Part shown: piece by piece, positions 32,805-42,877 of the stretch | Layout of the letters: every line of letters begins with the position of its first letter | Position numbering within the stretch: position 1 is the first letter of the stretch | NCBI GenBank assembly: GCA_902775485.1 | Contig: CACYMJ010000007.1 | Span: 1 to 64,000, forward strand | Direction of reading: 5' to 3' | DNA: 64,000 nt | Source: an uncultured Lachnospiraceae bacterium | Lineage (GTDB): Bacteria > Bacillota > Clostridia > Lachnospirales > Lachnospiraceae | Program-made: the position numbers and the translations under genes | The notes under the pieces: generated by a model | What the model saw: the letters and a program-made list of their open reading frames with translations, nothing else | What the model was told of the DNA's origin: nothing | The model's database searches: none

Positions 32805-35327
32805 GTGGAACGGTATAACGTGACCGGAATGAGCTGTGCAGCATGTGCGGCAAGAGTTGAGAAGGCGGTCGGATCGGTCGACGGCGTAACGCAGTGCGCA
32901 GTCAATCTGCTGACGAACTCAATGACGGTCGAGGGACAGGCACGGCCGGAAGAAATAATAAAAGCGGTTGAAGATGCCGGGTACGGCGCCGCTATGAAGT
33001 CGAGGGGCAGGGCATCCGCCGGGAAAGGCGCGGATGCGGCTGAATCGGTTGATACCGGGACGTCGGCAATGAAAAAGCGTCTGGCTGCGTCGGTAGTGTT
33101 TTTGCTGATCCTGATGTATTTTTCCATGGGAGTTCACATGTTAAAGCTCCCTGTGCCTGTATTCATTGCCGGCGATCATATGATGATGTGTCTTGTCCAG
33201 TTTCTGTTGTGCATCGTCATAATGGTCATAAATCAGCGGTTTTTTATAAGCGGATTTAAAAGCCTTGCGCATCTGGCTCCGAATATGGATGCACTGATCG
33301 CGATAGGAAGCGGAGCGTCGTTTTGTTACTCGACTGTCATGCTCTTTGTCATGGTCCATGTTTCGCATATGGGAGGAGACACCGCTGCGTATATGGATGA
33401 GATGTACTTCGAATCGGCGGCGATGATACTGACACTGATCACGGTCGGTAAAACGCTTGAGGCATATTCGAAGGGAAAAACAACGGATGCACTTAACAGC
33501 CTTATGAAGCTGGCTCCTAAGAAGGCAAACGTTATCAGGGATGATAAAGAGATTACGGTTAATATAGAACAGGTCAGGGTCGGCGACATATTCGTCGTAA
33601 GACCCGGAGAGAGCATTCCGGTTGACGGTGTGGTCATTGAAGGGACATCTGCCGTCAATGAGTCGGCACTTACGGGAGAGAGCATTCCGGTTGACAAGGA
33701 AGCAGGAAGCAGCGTCAACTGTGCGACCATCAATCTGTCAGGATTCATTAAATGCCGCACAACCCGTATCGGAGAAGAGACGACGCTGTCACGCATCATT
33801 TCAATGGTAAGTGATGCGGCTGCGACAAAAGCGCCTGTTGCAAAGATTGCAGACCGGATATCCGCGGTGTTCGTTCCGGCGGTCATGGCGATCGCACTTG
33901 TTACGTTTATCGTCTGGATGGTGCTTGGCCGGACTGTCGGCTACAGCCTTGCAAGAGCCATATCGGTCCTTGTCGTATCGTGCCCGTGTGCGCTCGGGCT
34001 GGCAACACCCGTTGCGATCATGGTCGGATGCGGAGTCGGCGCAAGAAGCGGAATACTGTTTAAAACCGCTGCGGCGCTTCAGGAGACCGGAACGGTAAAG
34101 ACAGTGTGCCTGGACAAGACCGGAACGCTGACAACGGGAGAGCCTGTTGTAACGGATATATATACAGACGGCTTGGCGGATGAGGAGCGATTTGTCTTGC
34201 TTGCCGCTTCCCTCGAGAATATGTCGGAGCATCCTCTTGCAAAGGCTGTTGTGGCATATGCAAAGGACAGGGGATATAAAACAGTGCCCGCGGCTGATCT
34301 TAAGGTCTATCCGGGCGGAGGTCTTGAAGGGATAGTGGACAGGAGCCGCGTGGTCGGCGGAAGCATCGATTTTGTATCGGCCGGGATCAAATTGTCCGAC
34401 AAGTGCAGGGAATTGTCCGCACAGTGGGCATCTGAGGGTAAAACGCCGATTGTCTTTGCCGCGGATGAAGTGATCCTCGGAATGATGGCCATAGCGGATA
34501 CGATAAAGGAAGACAGTATACAGGCGGTAAAACAGCTTAAGGATCTCGGCTGCAGGATCGTCCTTCTTACCGGAGACAACAAAAGGACTGCAGAGAGTAT
34601 TGCGGCTCTGGCCGGAGTTGATGAGGTCATATCGCAGGTGCTTCCCGACGGGAAGGCGGACGTTGTGTCAAAGCTTAAAGAGACCGGAAAATGCCTGATG
34701 GTCGGTGACGGGATAAATGATGCTCCTGCGCTTGCCACTGCCGATACCGGTATCGCGATAGGAGCGGGAACGGATGTTGCCATCGATGCGGCCGATGTTG
34801 TGCTCGTAAGATCGCATCTTACGGATGTGGCCGCCGCGATAAGACTGTCACGCCTTACATATACGAACATCAAACAGAACCTGTTCTGGGCGCTTATCTA
34901 CAACGTCCTGCTCATACCGCTCGCATGCGGGGCATATGTCCGTTTCGGACTTACGATGAACCCTATGTGGGGTGCGGCGGCGATGAGCTGTTCGAGCCTG
35001 TTTGTTGTAGGAAATGCACTTCGGCTCAATCTTGCGGATATTTACGGGACAGGCGCACCGGCAGGAGAAGCAGGAGCCGCCGGTATAAATACAGATCACA
35101 AGGAGGATGATATCAAAATGACAAAAACGGTAAAGATCGAAGGAATGATGTGTGCACACTGCGAAGCGAACGTTAAAAAAACGCTTGAGGCAATGGACGG
35201 CATTACGAGTGCAACGGTAAGCCACGAGAAGGGTGAGGCGGTCATCGAAATGTCAAAAGATGTTGATGAAAGTGCCGTTAAGGCCGCCATAGAGGATAAG
35301 GATTATAAGTTTATCTCTATGGAATAG
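32805..35327 (+). CDS. copA: Copper-exporting P1B ATPase with fused C-terminal CopZ-like domain
   Basis: This 840-residue copper pump has an N-terminal HMA domain with MSCAAC (Cys11, Cys14), eight membrane helices, the actuator TGES loop, the transport motif SCPCALGLATP (Cys393, Cys395), phosphorylation site DKTGTLT (Asp437) and the hinge GDGINDAP. Unusually, a second HMA domain (residues 772-840, KIEGMMCAHC) is fused at the C-terminus. The in-frame ATG at 35118 that begins it is preceded by AAGGAGG 11 bases upstream, so a separate 69-residue CopZ-like chaperone may also be made. The main start is GTG with GGGAGGT ahead. An inverted repeat overlaps the promoter. Confidence 0.95.
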   Translation: MERYNVTGMSCAACAARVEKAVGSVDGVTQCAVNLLTNSMTVEGQARPEEIIKAVEDAGYGAAMKSRGRASAGKGADAAESVDTGTSAMKKRLAASVVFLLILMYFSMGVHMLKLPVPVFIAGDHMMMCLVQFLLCIVIMVINQRFFISGFKSLAHLAPNMDALIAIGSGASFCYSTVMLFVMVHVSHMGGDTAAYMDEMYFESAAMILTLITVGKTLEAYSKGKTTDALNSLMKLAPKKANVIRDDKEITVNIEQVRVGDIFVVRPGESIPVDGVVIEGTSAVNESALTGESIPVDKEAGSSVNCATINLSGFIKCRTTRIGEETTLSRIISMVSDAAATKAPVAKIADRISAVFVPAVMAIALVTFIVWMVLGRTVGYSLARAISVLVVSCPCALGLATPVAIMVGCGVGARSGILFKTAAALQETGTVKTVCLDKTGTLTTGEPVVTDIYTDGLADEERFVLLAASLENMSEHPLAKAVVAYAKDRGYKTVPAADLKVYPGGGLEGIVDRSRVVGGSIDFVSAGIKLSDKCRELSAQWASEGKTPIVFAADEVILGMMAIADTIKEDSIQAVKQLKDLGCRIVLLTGDNKRTAESIAALAGVDEVISQVLPDGKADVVSKLKETGKCLMVGDGINDAPALATADTGIAIGAGTDVAIDAADVVLVRSHLTDVAAAIRLSRLTYTNIKQNLFWALIYNVLLIPLACGAYVRFGLTMNPMWGAAAMSCSSLFVVGNALRLNLADIYGTGAPAGEAGAAGINTDHKEDDIKMTKTVKIEGMMCAHCEANVKKTLEAMDGITSATVSHEKGEAVIEMSKDVDESAVKAAIEDKDYKFISME
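35100..35120 (+). promoter_or_regulatory. Internal ribosome site for a CopZ-like product
   Basis: AAGGAGG (35100-35106) lies inside the copA reading frame, 11 bases before an in-frame ATG (35118) that opens a complete HMA domain. The spacing is slightly long, but the match to the anti-Shine-Dalgarno sequence is full. Confidence 0.55.
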
Positions 35328-35412
35328 TATGGTATAATCTTGGGTACAACCCGAGTTTGGATTATACGGTTAAGAGTATGATAGATGTTTTCACAGGAAG
35401 GAGATCACAGGT

Positions 35413-35952
35413 ATGAAATGGGTATGTCAGGTATGCGGTTATGTTCATGAAGGCGATCAGCCTCCCGAGGCTTGTCCTCAGTGTAAGGCTCCCGCTTCAA
35501 AGTTTACAAAGCAGGAAGGCGAGATGACATGGGCAGCTGAACATGTTGTCGGCGTTGCACAGGGTGTTTCACAGGATATCATTGACGATCTTCGCAACAA
35601 TTTTAACGGTGAGTGTTCGGAAGTCGGAATGTATCTTGCAATGGCAAGAGTTGCATTCAGGGAAGGATATCCCGAGGTCGGAATGTACTATGAGAAGGCT
35701 GCTTACGAAGAGGCTGAGCATGCTGCCAAGTTTGCCGAGCTTTTGGGAGAGGTTCTCACAGATTCGACCAAGAAGAATCTTGAGATGCGTATAGATGCGG
35801 AAAACGGTGCAACAGCAGGCAAGACCGATCTTGCAAAGCGTGCTAAGGCAGCAAACCTTGATGCGATCCATGACACAGTGCATGAAATGGCAAGGGATGA
35901 GGCAAGACACGGCAAGGCATTCAAGGGACTTTACGACCGCTATTTTGCATAA
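35413..35952 (+). CDS. Reverse rubrerythrin (NADH peroxidase-type)
   Basis: This 179-residue iron protein has the rubredoxin domain first ([10 protein letters not shown] ... CPQCKAP, Cys pairs near 5/8 and 22/25) and the ferritin-like di-iron four-helix bundle after, the reversed order of classical rubrerythrin. Metal ligands are seen in [19 protein letters not shown] and DEARHGKAF. It reduces peroxide in anaerobes and protects against oxygen. The GGAAGGAG site precedes the ATG, codon use is strongly biased as for abundant proteins, and TATAAT at 35333-35338 is a likely promoter within the end of the copA region. A good terminator follows. Confidence 0.95.
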   Translation: MKWVCQVCGYVHEGDQPPEACPQCKAPASKFTKQEGEMTWAAEHVVGVAQGVSQDIIDDLRNNFNGECSEVGMYLAMARVAFREGYPEVGMYYEKAAYEEAEHAAKFAELLGEVLTDSTKKNLEMRIDAENGATAGKTDLAKRAKAANLDAIHDTVHEMARDEARHGKAFKGLYDRYFA

Positions 35953-35978
35953 TTATCAAAAAGATTAATGAATAAGTT

Positions 35979-36007
35979 AAGAGAGTGGCCCGGTCCACTC
36001 TCTTTTA
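35979..36007 (+). terminator. Rho-independent terminator after rubrerythrin
   Basis: AAGAGAGTGG pairs perfectly with CCACTCTCTT around a 6-base loop, followed by TTA. Confidence 0.82.
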
Positions 36008-36022
36008 CGGTATTTACGGGAC

Positions 36023-37267
36023 ATGAAAAACGAGAGAGAAACAGACAACCGGACTCAGTTGATATACGAGACCGACGGCATGTGCGTCGCATTCGATGCC
36101 GTTGTCATACAGTCGGAAAATCTGCCGGAGGGAGCATTTGTGATACTTGACCGCACGGCTTTTTTCCCGGGTGGCGGAGGCCAGGAATGCGACAGCGGAT
36201 ATATCACGACGCCGGACGGAGAGGATATAAGGGTTACAAAGACCGCGATCGTTGACGGACAGGTAAGGCATTACCTGGAAAGGCCCGTTCCTGCCGGAAC
36301 GGCGGTTGCCGGAAGAGTTGATGCAAAAACAAGGTATGCGCGTATGCAGAACCACGGCAGCGAGCATCTGATCAGCGGCATCATAAAGAGAGATTACGGA
36401 TATGAAAATGTCGGATTTCACATGACGGATGAGGAAGTTGTGATCGATACCGGAGGCATTCTTACGGATGAGCAGATACGTCTGGTTGAAGAGCGTGCCA
36501 ATGAAGCGGTGTTTAAAAACATTCCGTTCGTGATAAGCTTTCCGACCCCTGAGCAGGCAAGAAATTCACAGTACCGCAGCAAGATAGACATATACGATAA
36601 CATCAGGCTTGTGTCTGTAGACGGATATGATGTCTGTGCATGCTGTGCACCGCATGTTAACTCGACAGGACAGCTAGGAGTGATCAAAATAACAAGCGCC
36701 ATGCCCCACAGGGGAGGCATGAGGCTTACGGTCACCGCCGGAGCAGACGCATATCATGATTATGTAATGCTTCACGATAACAACGCCAGCATCATGGAGA
36801 TACTCTCATCACCGCGCCGGGAGACGGCAGCGTTTTTGAGGGAGTATGCCGGCAAGATGAATTCGCTGCGGTCGGAAGCAACACAGCTTAAAAAGGAGCT
36901 CGCAAAGGTCGTGACCGAAACGGTTATCGATACGCTGAAGACAAAGGATGCCGATATCAAAACACCGGAGATGATCTTCACCTCCTGCCTTGACATGAAG
37001 GGCCTTCGCGATCTGGTAAATGAGTGCACGAAAGTTTACGGCGGCATGATCTGCGCTTTTTCGGGAGACGACGATAACGGTTACGGCTACATTTTTGCGG
37101 TACGTGCCGAATGTGCAAAAGAAGCTGATATCAAGGGCTTTCTTGAAGGATTTAAAACGGCCTGCGGTGCGCAGGGCGGAGGGAGCGATGTCATGGTACA
37201 GGGAACCTGCAGGGCGGCTCGAAAAGATATTGAGGAGTATTTCCGGCCGGTGCGAAATAACGCATGA
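36023..37267 (+). CDS. AlaX-type alanyl-tRNA editing protein with DHHA1-like domain
   Basis: This 414-residue protein resembles the long AlaXp class that hydrolyses Ser- or Gly-tRNA(Ala). It starts with an AlaRS-like beta domain holding AFFPGGGGQ, followed by the zinc-site motif NHGSEHLIS (HxxxH) and CACCAPHVNSTG with the CxxxH ligands. A coiled-coil stretch (LRSEATQLKKELAKV) leads into a C-terminal DHHA1 domain ending GAQGGGSDVMVQGTC. It lacks the aminoacylation core of AlaRS, so it is a stand-alone proofreading factor. The ribosome site is weak and it follows the rubrerythrin terminator by 15 bases; the start may need revision. Confidence 0.88.
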   Translation: MKNERETDNRTQLIYETDGMCVAFDAVVIQSENLPEGAFVILDRTAFFPGGGGQECDSGYITTPDGEDIRVTKTAIVDGQVRHYLERPVPAGTAVAGRVDAKTRYARMQNHGSEHLISGIIKRDYGYENVGFHMTDEEVVIDTGGILTDEQIRLVEERANEAVFKNIPFVISFPTPEQARNSQYRSKIDIYDNIRLVSVDGYDVCACCAPHVNSTGQLGVIKITSAMPHRGGMRLTVTAGADAYHDYVMLHDNNASIMEILSSPRRETAAFLREYAGKMNSLRSEATQLKKELAKVVTETVIDTLKTKDADIKTPEMIFTSCLDMKGLRDLVNECTKVYGGMICAFSGDDDNGYGYIFAVRAECAKEADIKGFLEGFKTACGAQGGGSDVMVQGTCRAARKDIEEYFRPVRNNA

Positions 37268-37344
37268 ATTATGTGGATAAATTGCGCAAAAAAGCGTAAA
37301 ATATAAGAGTTAGTTTATTATTTTGCAAAATGAGGAGTTTTGTT

Positions 37345-38781
37345 ATGGCAGACAAAAAACAGGTTGAGGCTATCACTTCCATGGAGGAGGATTTCGCCCA
37401 GTGGTATACGGATGTTGTAAAGAAGGCTGATCTTATCGACTATACGAGCGTTAAGGGATGTATGGTCTTCAAGCCGGCAGGCTATGCGATCTGGGAACTG
37501 ATCCAGAAGCAGATGGATGAGCGGTTCAAGGCCACGGGCGTTGAGAATGTCTATCTTCCGATGTTCATTCCGGAAAGACTCCTGGAAAAAGAGAAGGATC
37601 ACGTTGAGGGATTTGCGCCCGAAGTTGCATGGGTAACCCACGGCGGTCTTGCACCCCTTCAGGAGAGGATGTGCGTACGTCCCACATCGGAAACCCTGTT
37701 CTGCGATTTTTACAAAAATGAGGTCCATTCTTACAGGGATCTGCCGAAGGTATATAACCAGTGGTGTTCGGTCGTACGCTGGGAAAAAGAGACGAGACCG
37801 TTCCTGCGTTCAAGGGAATTCCTCTGGCAGGAAGGCCATACGATACATGCCACGATGGAGGAAGCCGAGCAGCGCACCATACAGATGCTCAACCTCTATG
37901 CCGATTTTGCCGAAGAGGTTCTTGCCATTCCCGTGATCAAGGGCCGCAAGACCGACAAGGAGAAGTTTGCCGGAGCGGAAGCTACATATACGATAGAGGC
38001 TCTTATGCATGACGGCAAGGCACTCCAGTCCGGAACGAGCCACAATTTCGGTGACGGATTCGCAAAGGCTTTTGACATACAGTTTACCGATAAGGACAAC
38101 ACATTAAAGCATCCCTTCCAGACTTCGTGGGGAACAACGACGAGACTTATCGGAGCGATCATAATGGTTCACGGAGATGACAACGGACTCGTGCTCCCGC
38201 CGAAGGTCGCACCCGTACAGGCTGTCATAGTTCCGATCAGACAGCAGCAGGAAGGTGTTCTCGAAGCTGCAGGGCGTATAAAGGAAGCGCTTACCGGAAA
38301 GGGTATCAGGGTTAAGATCGACGATACCGACAAGAGTCCGGGATGGAAGTTTGCGGAGGCCGAGATGCGCGGCATTCCTGTAAGGGTCGAGATAGGACCG
38401 AAGGATATCGAGGCAGGAAAGGCTATAATCGCAAGAAGGGATACCGGGGAAAAGACAGAGTGTGCGATCGATGCACTCGCTGACACGGCAGCGGCTCTTC
38501 TCGATACGATACAGCATGACATGCTCGAGCGTGCAAGAGCTCGCCGCGATATGCAGACATACACGGCAACGACAAAGGAAGAGTTTGAAAAGCTCTTTGC
38601 CGAGAAGTCGGGATTTGTCAGGGCTATGTGGTGCGGCGATGTTGCATGTGAGAATGAGATCAAGGAAAAACTGTCGGTAACGAGCAGATGTATGCCGTTC
38701 GAACAGGAGAAGATATCGGACGTGTGCGTATGCTGCGGAAGACCGGCCCAAAAGCTTGTTTACTGGGGAAGAGCGTATTAA
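37345..38781 (+). CDS. proS: Prolyl-tRNA synthetase, short (archaeal-like) form
   Basis: This 478-residue class IIa synthetase shows motif 2-type [36 protein letters not shown] and the anticodon domain, and ends with a zinc-binding region (CGDVACEN ... CVCCGRPAQ) and the terminal Tyr (VYWGRAY) typical of archaeal/eukaryote-like ProRS. The editing insert of the long bacterial form is missing. It charges tRNA-Pro. The ATG at 37345 has GAGGAG 9 bases ahead; an ATG at 37330 overlaps that site. A weak promoter (TGGATA 37274-37279, 17 bases, TAAAAT 37297-37302) is possible. ackA follows after 27 bases. Confidence 0.95.
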   Translation: MADKKQVEAITSMEEDFAQWYTDVVKKADLIDYTSVKGCMVFKPAGYAIWELIQKQMDERFKATGVENVYLPMFIPERLLEKEKDHVEGFAPEVAWVTHGGLAPLQERMCVRPTSETLFCDFYKNEVHSYRDLPKVYNQWCSVVRWEKETRPFLRSREFLWQEGHTIHATMEEAEQRTIQMLNLYADFAEEVLAIPVIKGRKTDKEKFAGAEATYTIEALMHDGKALQSGTSHNFGDGFAKAFDIQFTDKDNTLKHPFQTSWGTTTRLIGAIIMVHGDDNGLVLPPKVAPVQAVIVPIRQQQEGVLEAAGRIKEALTGKGIRVKIDDTDKSPGWKFAEAEMRGIPVRVEIGPKDIEAGKAIIARRDTGEKTECAIDALADTAAALLDTIQHDMLERARARRDMQTYTATTKEEFEKLFAEKSGFVRAMWCGDVACENEIKEKLSVTSRCMPFEQEKISDVCVCCGRPAQKLVYWGRAY

Positions 38782-38808
38782 TACCAAACACTGAAAAGGA
38801 GAGAGATC

Positions 38809-40011
38809 ATGAATGTCCTTGTTATCAACTGCGGAAGCAGTTCACTTAAATATCAGCTGATCGATGCGGACCGTGAAGAGGTCCTTGCAAAAGGGTTGTG
38901 CGAGAGGATCGGTATAGACGGAGGTATGCATACATACCAGCCTAAGGGATCGGACAAGATCAAAACATCGGTTGATATGCCGTCTCATACCGAGGCTGTA
39001 AAGCTTGTTCTTGATGCGCTTACCGACAGTAAGACCGGAGTGATCGGCAGTCTTTCGGAAATAGGAGCTGTAGGACATCGTATCGTACACGGTGGAGAGA
39101 AGTTCTCCAAGTCGGTCGTTATCGATGATGAGGTCATAAAGGCGATAGAGGAATGTAACGATCTTGCGCCGCTTCATAATCCCGCAAACCTTATAGGAGT
39201 CAATTCATGCGCCGAGCTTATGCCGGGCGTACCCATGGTTGCTGTGTTTGATACCGCATTCCATCAGACGATGCCGAAGAAGGCATATCTGTACGGAATA
39301 CCTTATGAATATTACAGGAAGTACAAGGTCCGTCGTTACGGATTTCACGGAACGAGCCATGAGTATGTTGCCAACAGGACGGCACAGTTTCTCGGCAGGG
39401 ACATAAAGGATATGAAGATCATTGTCTGCCATCTCGGAAACGGAGCATCCATAAGTGCCGTACAGTTTGGAAAATGTGTTGATACTTCAATGGGACTTAC
39501 GCCTCTTGAAGGCCTTATCATGGGAACGAGAAGCGGGGATGTGGATCCTGCGATACTTGAGTTCATCTCTCAAAAGGAAGATCTGTCATTTAAGGAGATG
39601 TTGAACATACTTAACAAAAAATCAGGTGTTCTGGGGCTTTCCGACGGAGTATCAAGTGATTTCCGCGACCTCGGAGAAGCGGCGGATTCCGGTAACGAGC
39701 AGGCACAGATCGCGCTTGAGACATATGCATATCATGTTGCAAAGTATATAGGATCTTACGTTGCCGCGATGAACGGAGTCGATGCGATCACGTTCACGGC
39801 AGGCGTCGGAGAAAACAATATCTCGGCCAGGGCGATGATAGCATCTTATCTGACGTATCTCGGAACCGAAATAGATGATGAAAAGAACAAAACAAGGGGA
39901 GAAGAGATCATCATTTCTAAGGATGGATCAAAGGTACCTCTTCTTGTTATACCGACGGATGAAGAGATGTCTATCGCAAAAGCGACCATCGCTTTGGTGG
40001 GCAGGGCATAA
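38809..40011 (+). CDS. ackA: Acetate kinase
   Basis: This 400-residue enzyme makes ATP and acetate from acetyl phosphate, a main energy step of fermenters. Family signatures are VLVINCGSSSLKYQL at the N-terminus, the active-site GHRIVHGGEKF and HNPANLIG, the catalytic Asp in AVFDTAFHQTMP and the nucleotide loop TFTAGVGENN. An AAAGGAGAG site lies 7 bases before the ATG. The usual partner pta is not adjacent here; proS precedes it by 27 bases with no terminator between, and cca follows 6 bases later. Confidence 0.97.
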   Translation: MNVLVINCGSSSLKYQLIDADREEVLAKGLCERIGIDGGMHTYQPKGSDKIKTSVDMPSHTEAVKLVLDALTDSKTGVIGSLSEIGAVGHRIVHGGEKFSKSVVIDDEVIKAIEECNDLAPLHNPANLIGVNSCAELMPGVPMVAVFDTAFHQTMPKKAYLYGIPYEYYRKYKVRRYGFHGTSHEYVANRTAQFLGRDIKDMKIIVCHLGNGASISAVQFGKCVDTSMGLTPLEGLIMGTRSGDVDPAILEFISQKEDLSFKEMLNILNKKSGVLGLSDGVSSDFRDLGEAADSGNEQAQIALETYAYHVAKYIGSYVAAMNGVDAITFTAGVGENNISARAMIASYLTYLGTEIDDEKNKTRGEEIIISKDGSKVPLLVIPTDEEMSIAKATIALVGRA

Positions 40012-40017
40012 TCTGTA

Positions 40018-41376
40018 ATGCAGATAATATATCCCAAAAACGTCAAGACCATCATAGACAAACTGCAGGATGCCGGGTATGAGGCATATGCGGTGGGCGG
40101 CTGCGTCAGGGATTCATATCTCGGTATCACCCCGAATGACTGGGATATTACGACGAACGCATTCCCCGAAGATGTAAAAAAACTGTTTCGAAGGACGATA
40201 GATATCGGGATAAAACACGGTACCGTAAAGGTTATGATCGGAGCACAGGGATACGAGATAACCACTTACCGTATCGACGGAGAGTATGAGGACAGCCGTC
40301 ATCCGAAGGAAGTAACATTTACGGGTGAACTTCGCGAAGACCTTCGCCGCAGGGATTTTACCATAAACGCAATGGCCTACAGCGAGCGTACGGGTATTGT
40401 TGATCTGTTCGGCGGAGTAGATGATCTGAAAAAGGGTATCATCCGTGCAGTGGGAGATCCGAGGGAGCGGTTTTCCGAGGATGCACTCAGGATCCTCCGG
40501 GCACTGCGGTTTTCGGCAAGGTTCGGATATGATATTGATGAAGATACAGTGGCTGCGATCAGGGAACTTGCACCGAATCTTTCAAACATAAGTGCCGAGA
40601 GGATACGGGAGGAACTTGAAAAACTGATATGTTCCGACCATCCCGACAGGATGCGCATGGCATATGAATACGGTGTTACCGCAGTGATCTTTCCCGAGTG
40701 GGATACCATGATGGAGTGCGATCAGATTACGCCGCATCATTTCACGAATGTGGGCGACCATACGATAGTGGCGCTTGAATATATAGTGAAGAATTATCCG
40801 GATATAGGAGATGCCGATAACCGGCTGCTTCGGATCGCAACACTTCTTCACGATATCGCAAAGCCTGTCATGAAGACAACCGGAAGCGACGGACTTAACC
40901 ACTTCAGGGGACATCCTGAGGCCGGTGTAGGGATGGCAGATGCTTTTTTAAAAAGGCTTAAATATGACAACGATACGATCGGACGCGTAAAAAGTCTGGT
41001 AAGATATCATGACGACAAGCCGGAACTTACATATCCGTCAGTTCGCAGGTTCATCGTAAGCGTCGGCGTATCGAACATGGAAGAACTGATCAGGCTCAAA
41101 TATGCGGACCTGTATGCTCATACCGATTATCAGTGGGATGAGAAGATATATCAGGTGGAAACGTTTGAAAAGATGTACCGTAAGATCATTAAGGACGGTG
41201 ACGTTCTGGAGATAAAGGATCTGGCGGTAAACGGACATGATCTGATGGAGTGCGGAATAAAAAACGGCCCTCAGATAGGAAGCACATTAAAGCAGCTTCT
41301 TCAGATCGTACTGGACGATCCGTCGGAGAATGAACGCGAAAAGCTCCTTGAACATCTGCATGAAATGACCGTATGA
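40018..41376 (+). CDS. cca: CCA tRNA nucleotidyltransferase with HD domain
   Basis: This 452-residue class II enzyme adds or repairs the 3' CCA of tRNAs, which fits the tRNA genes in this window, none of which encode CCA. It has the catalytic-site GGCVRDSYLG and DWDITTNA with the two Asp, then RRDFTINAMAY, the neck motif EDALRILRALRFSARFGY and an HD phosphohydrolase domain (LLHDIAKP). The ribosome site is poor and translation may be coupled to ackA, whose stop is 7 bases before. It overlaps the PEGA gene by ATGA. Confidence 0.95.
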   Translation: MQIIYPKNVKTIIDKLQDAGYEAYAVGGCVRDSYLGITPNDWDITTNAFPEDVKKLFRRTIDIGIKHGTVKVMIGAQGYEITTYRIDGEYEDSRHPKEVTFTGELREDLRRRDFTINAMAYSERTGIVDLFGGVDDLKKGIIRAVGDPRERFSEDALRILRALRFSARFGYDIDEDTVAAIRELAPNLSNISAERIREELEKLICSDHPDRMRMAYEYGVTAVIFPEWDTMMECDQITPHHFTNVGDHTIVALEYIVKNYPDIGDADNRLLRIATLLHDIAKPVMKTTGSDGLNHFRGHPEAGVGMADAFLKRLKYDNDTIGRVKSLVRYHDDKPELTYPSVRRFIVSVGVSNMEELIRLKYADLYAHTDYQWDEKIYQVETFEKMYRKIIKDGDVLEIKDLAVNGHDLMECGIKNGPQIGSTLKQLLQIVLDDPSENEREKLLEHLHEMTV

Positions 41377-42863
41377 AAAGTATTGAAAAAGTTGTCATCC
41401 CCGTGATCATAATAGTCATCATAACGATGCTGGGGATATACTACATCTCAAGAGAATACGAGAAGCAGCAGGCACAGATAAAGGCCGAGGAAAAGAAGGC
41501 GGCTGCCGAGGCGGCTTCACAGGAGGAGCTTGTCAGCACGGAGGACCTTGTTTACGAAGCAACAGCCATGCTTGTCGGCAAGGACGAGGAAAACCATAAG
41601 CTCAAATTTATCACCGTCGACAGCGAGAAACTGTTTGAACTTGACTATACAGGCAAGACCGACATACGGGGAAAGCACGGTAATTCGCTGACACTTCCCG
41701 AGATCATGCTCGGAGAGATACTGGATATATCGTACAGCATTCGCACGAAGCAGCTGTATGAACTTAAGATCAGCGACAGTGCGTGGACGTTTACCGATGT
41801 AACGAAGTTTGGCATAAACGAAGCCGAGGGCAGGATGGATATAGCCGGGAGCACATATAAGCTTCCGAAGACGGCGATCGTCTCATACAAGGACCAGCTG
41901 GCAACATTCATGGATGTCACCGATGTCGATACGCTCACGGTCAAAGGATACGGACGTAAGGTATGCAGCGTCATCGTTGAAAGAGGGCACGGATATCTGC
42001 GTGTAACGAATGATTCGTATTTTGAGGGCGGATGGATAGAGATCGGCCAGGAGATAATAAAACAGGTAAGTGAGGAGATGCTGATCCCGGTTCCGGAAGG
42101 CAATTATCATGTCCGGCTTACGAACAGGGGATATGCGGCCGAGGAAGATGTTGTCATTGAAAGAGACAGGGAATCGGTCATAGATCTGTCAAAGGTTGAT
42201 ATCAAGGAAGTTGCGATAGGACATGTTGCATTTACGATAGTACCGGATTACGCGCAGTTGTTCATAGACGGGCAGATGACCGATTTTGAAGAAAGAGTTG
42301 CGCTCGAGTTCGGTATCCACAAGGTGCATGTAGAGCTTGCCGGATATAAAAGCGTAGATACGAATGTGCGCATAAACGATAAATATGCCAATATCGACAT
42401 CACGCTTGAGGCCGAGTCGGATACATCCTCAAGCAGTACATCGTCTTCATCAACCAACAGGTCGCTCTCGGCATGGACGACCGCAACGATAAGCGGACCG
42501 ACATCGACAACGGCCGAGAATTATATTGCACCGCTCACCCATGCGGCGCCTGTGGTGCCTCAGACATCGTCAAGTTCTTCGCCGGTGATCATGCCGTCTA
42601 CATCATCTTCTTCAACCGCATCAACAGCGGGTGAAGTGATAAGTGATACGAGAAAGATGTATGTTGAATCTCCGGAGGGAACGGAAGTGTTCATTGACGG
42701 CATATATGTCGGGATAGCACCGATATCGTTCATCAAACCGGAAAAGGGATCGCATGTGCTGACCCTTTCAAAGAACGGTTTCATAACAAGAAGCTATACC
42801 GTATCGGTTGACGGTGATGACAGGGATGTGACACTGTCATTTTCGGAACTGCAGGCACAGTGA
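41373..42863 (+). CDS. Membrane-anchored PEGA-domain surface protein
   Basis: The 496-residue protein has one N-terminal membrane helix (about 6-25, VVIPVIIIVIITMLGIYYI) and a basic/acidic helix, then an outside part. PEGA-like units, short beta domains found on surface proteins, are visible as VPEGNYHVRLTNRGY, YAQLFIDGQMTDFEERVALEFGIHKVHVELAGYK and SPEGTEVFIDGIYVGIAPISFIKPEKGSHVLTLSKNG. A Ser/Thr-rich linker (about 350-420) separates the last unit. The start overlaps cca by ATGA, and its stop is 14 bases before the next gene's ATG, so it is read with the membrane/lipoprotein fusion. It probably works in the cell envelope; the ligand is unknown. Confidence 0.8.
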   Translation: MKSIEKVVIPVIIIVIITMLGIYYISREYEKQQAQIKAEEKKAAAEAASQEELVSTEDLVYEATAMLVGKDEENHKLKFITVDSEKLFELDYTGKTDIRGKHGNSLTLPEIMLGEILDISYSIRTKQLYELKISDSAWTFTDVTKFGINEAEGRMDIAGSTYKLPKTAIVSYKDQLATFMDVTDVDTLTVKGYGRKVCSVIVERGHGYLRVTNDSYFEGGWIEIGQEIIKQVSEEMLIPVPEGNYHVRLTNRGYAAEEDVVIERDRESVIDLSKVDIKEVAIGHVAFTIVPDYAQLFIDGQMTDFEERVALEFGIHKVHVELAGYKSVDTNVRINDKYANIDITLEAESDTSSSSTSSSSTNRSLSAWTTATISGPTSTTAENYIAPLTHAAPVVPQTSSSSSPVIMPSTSSSSTASTAGEVISDTRKMYVESPEGTEVFIDGIYVGIAPISFIKPEKGSHVLTLSKNGFITRSYTVSVDGDDRDVTLSFSELQAQ

Positions 42864-42877
42864 TTAAAAGGTTTGTA

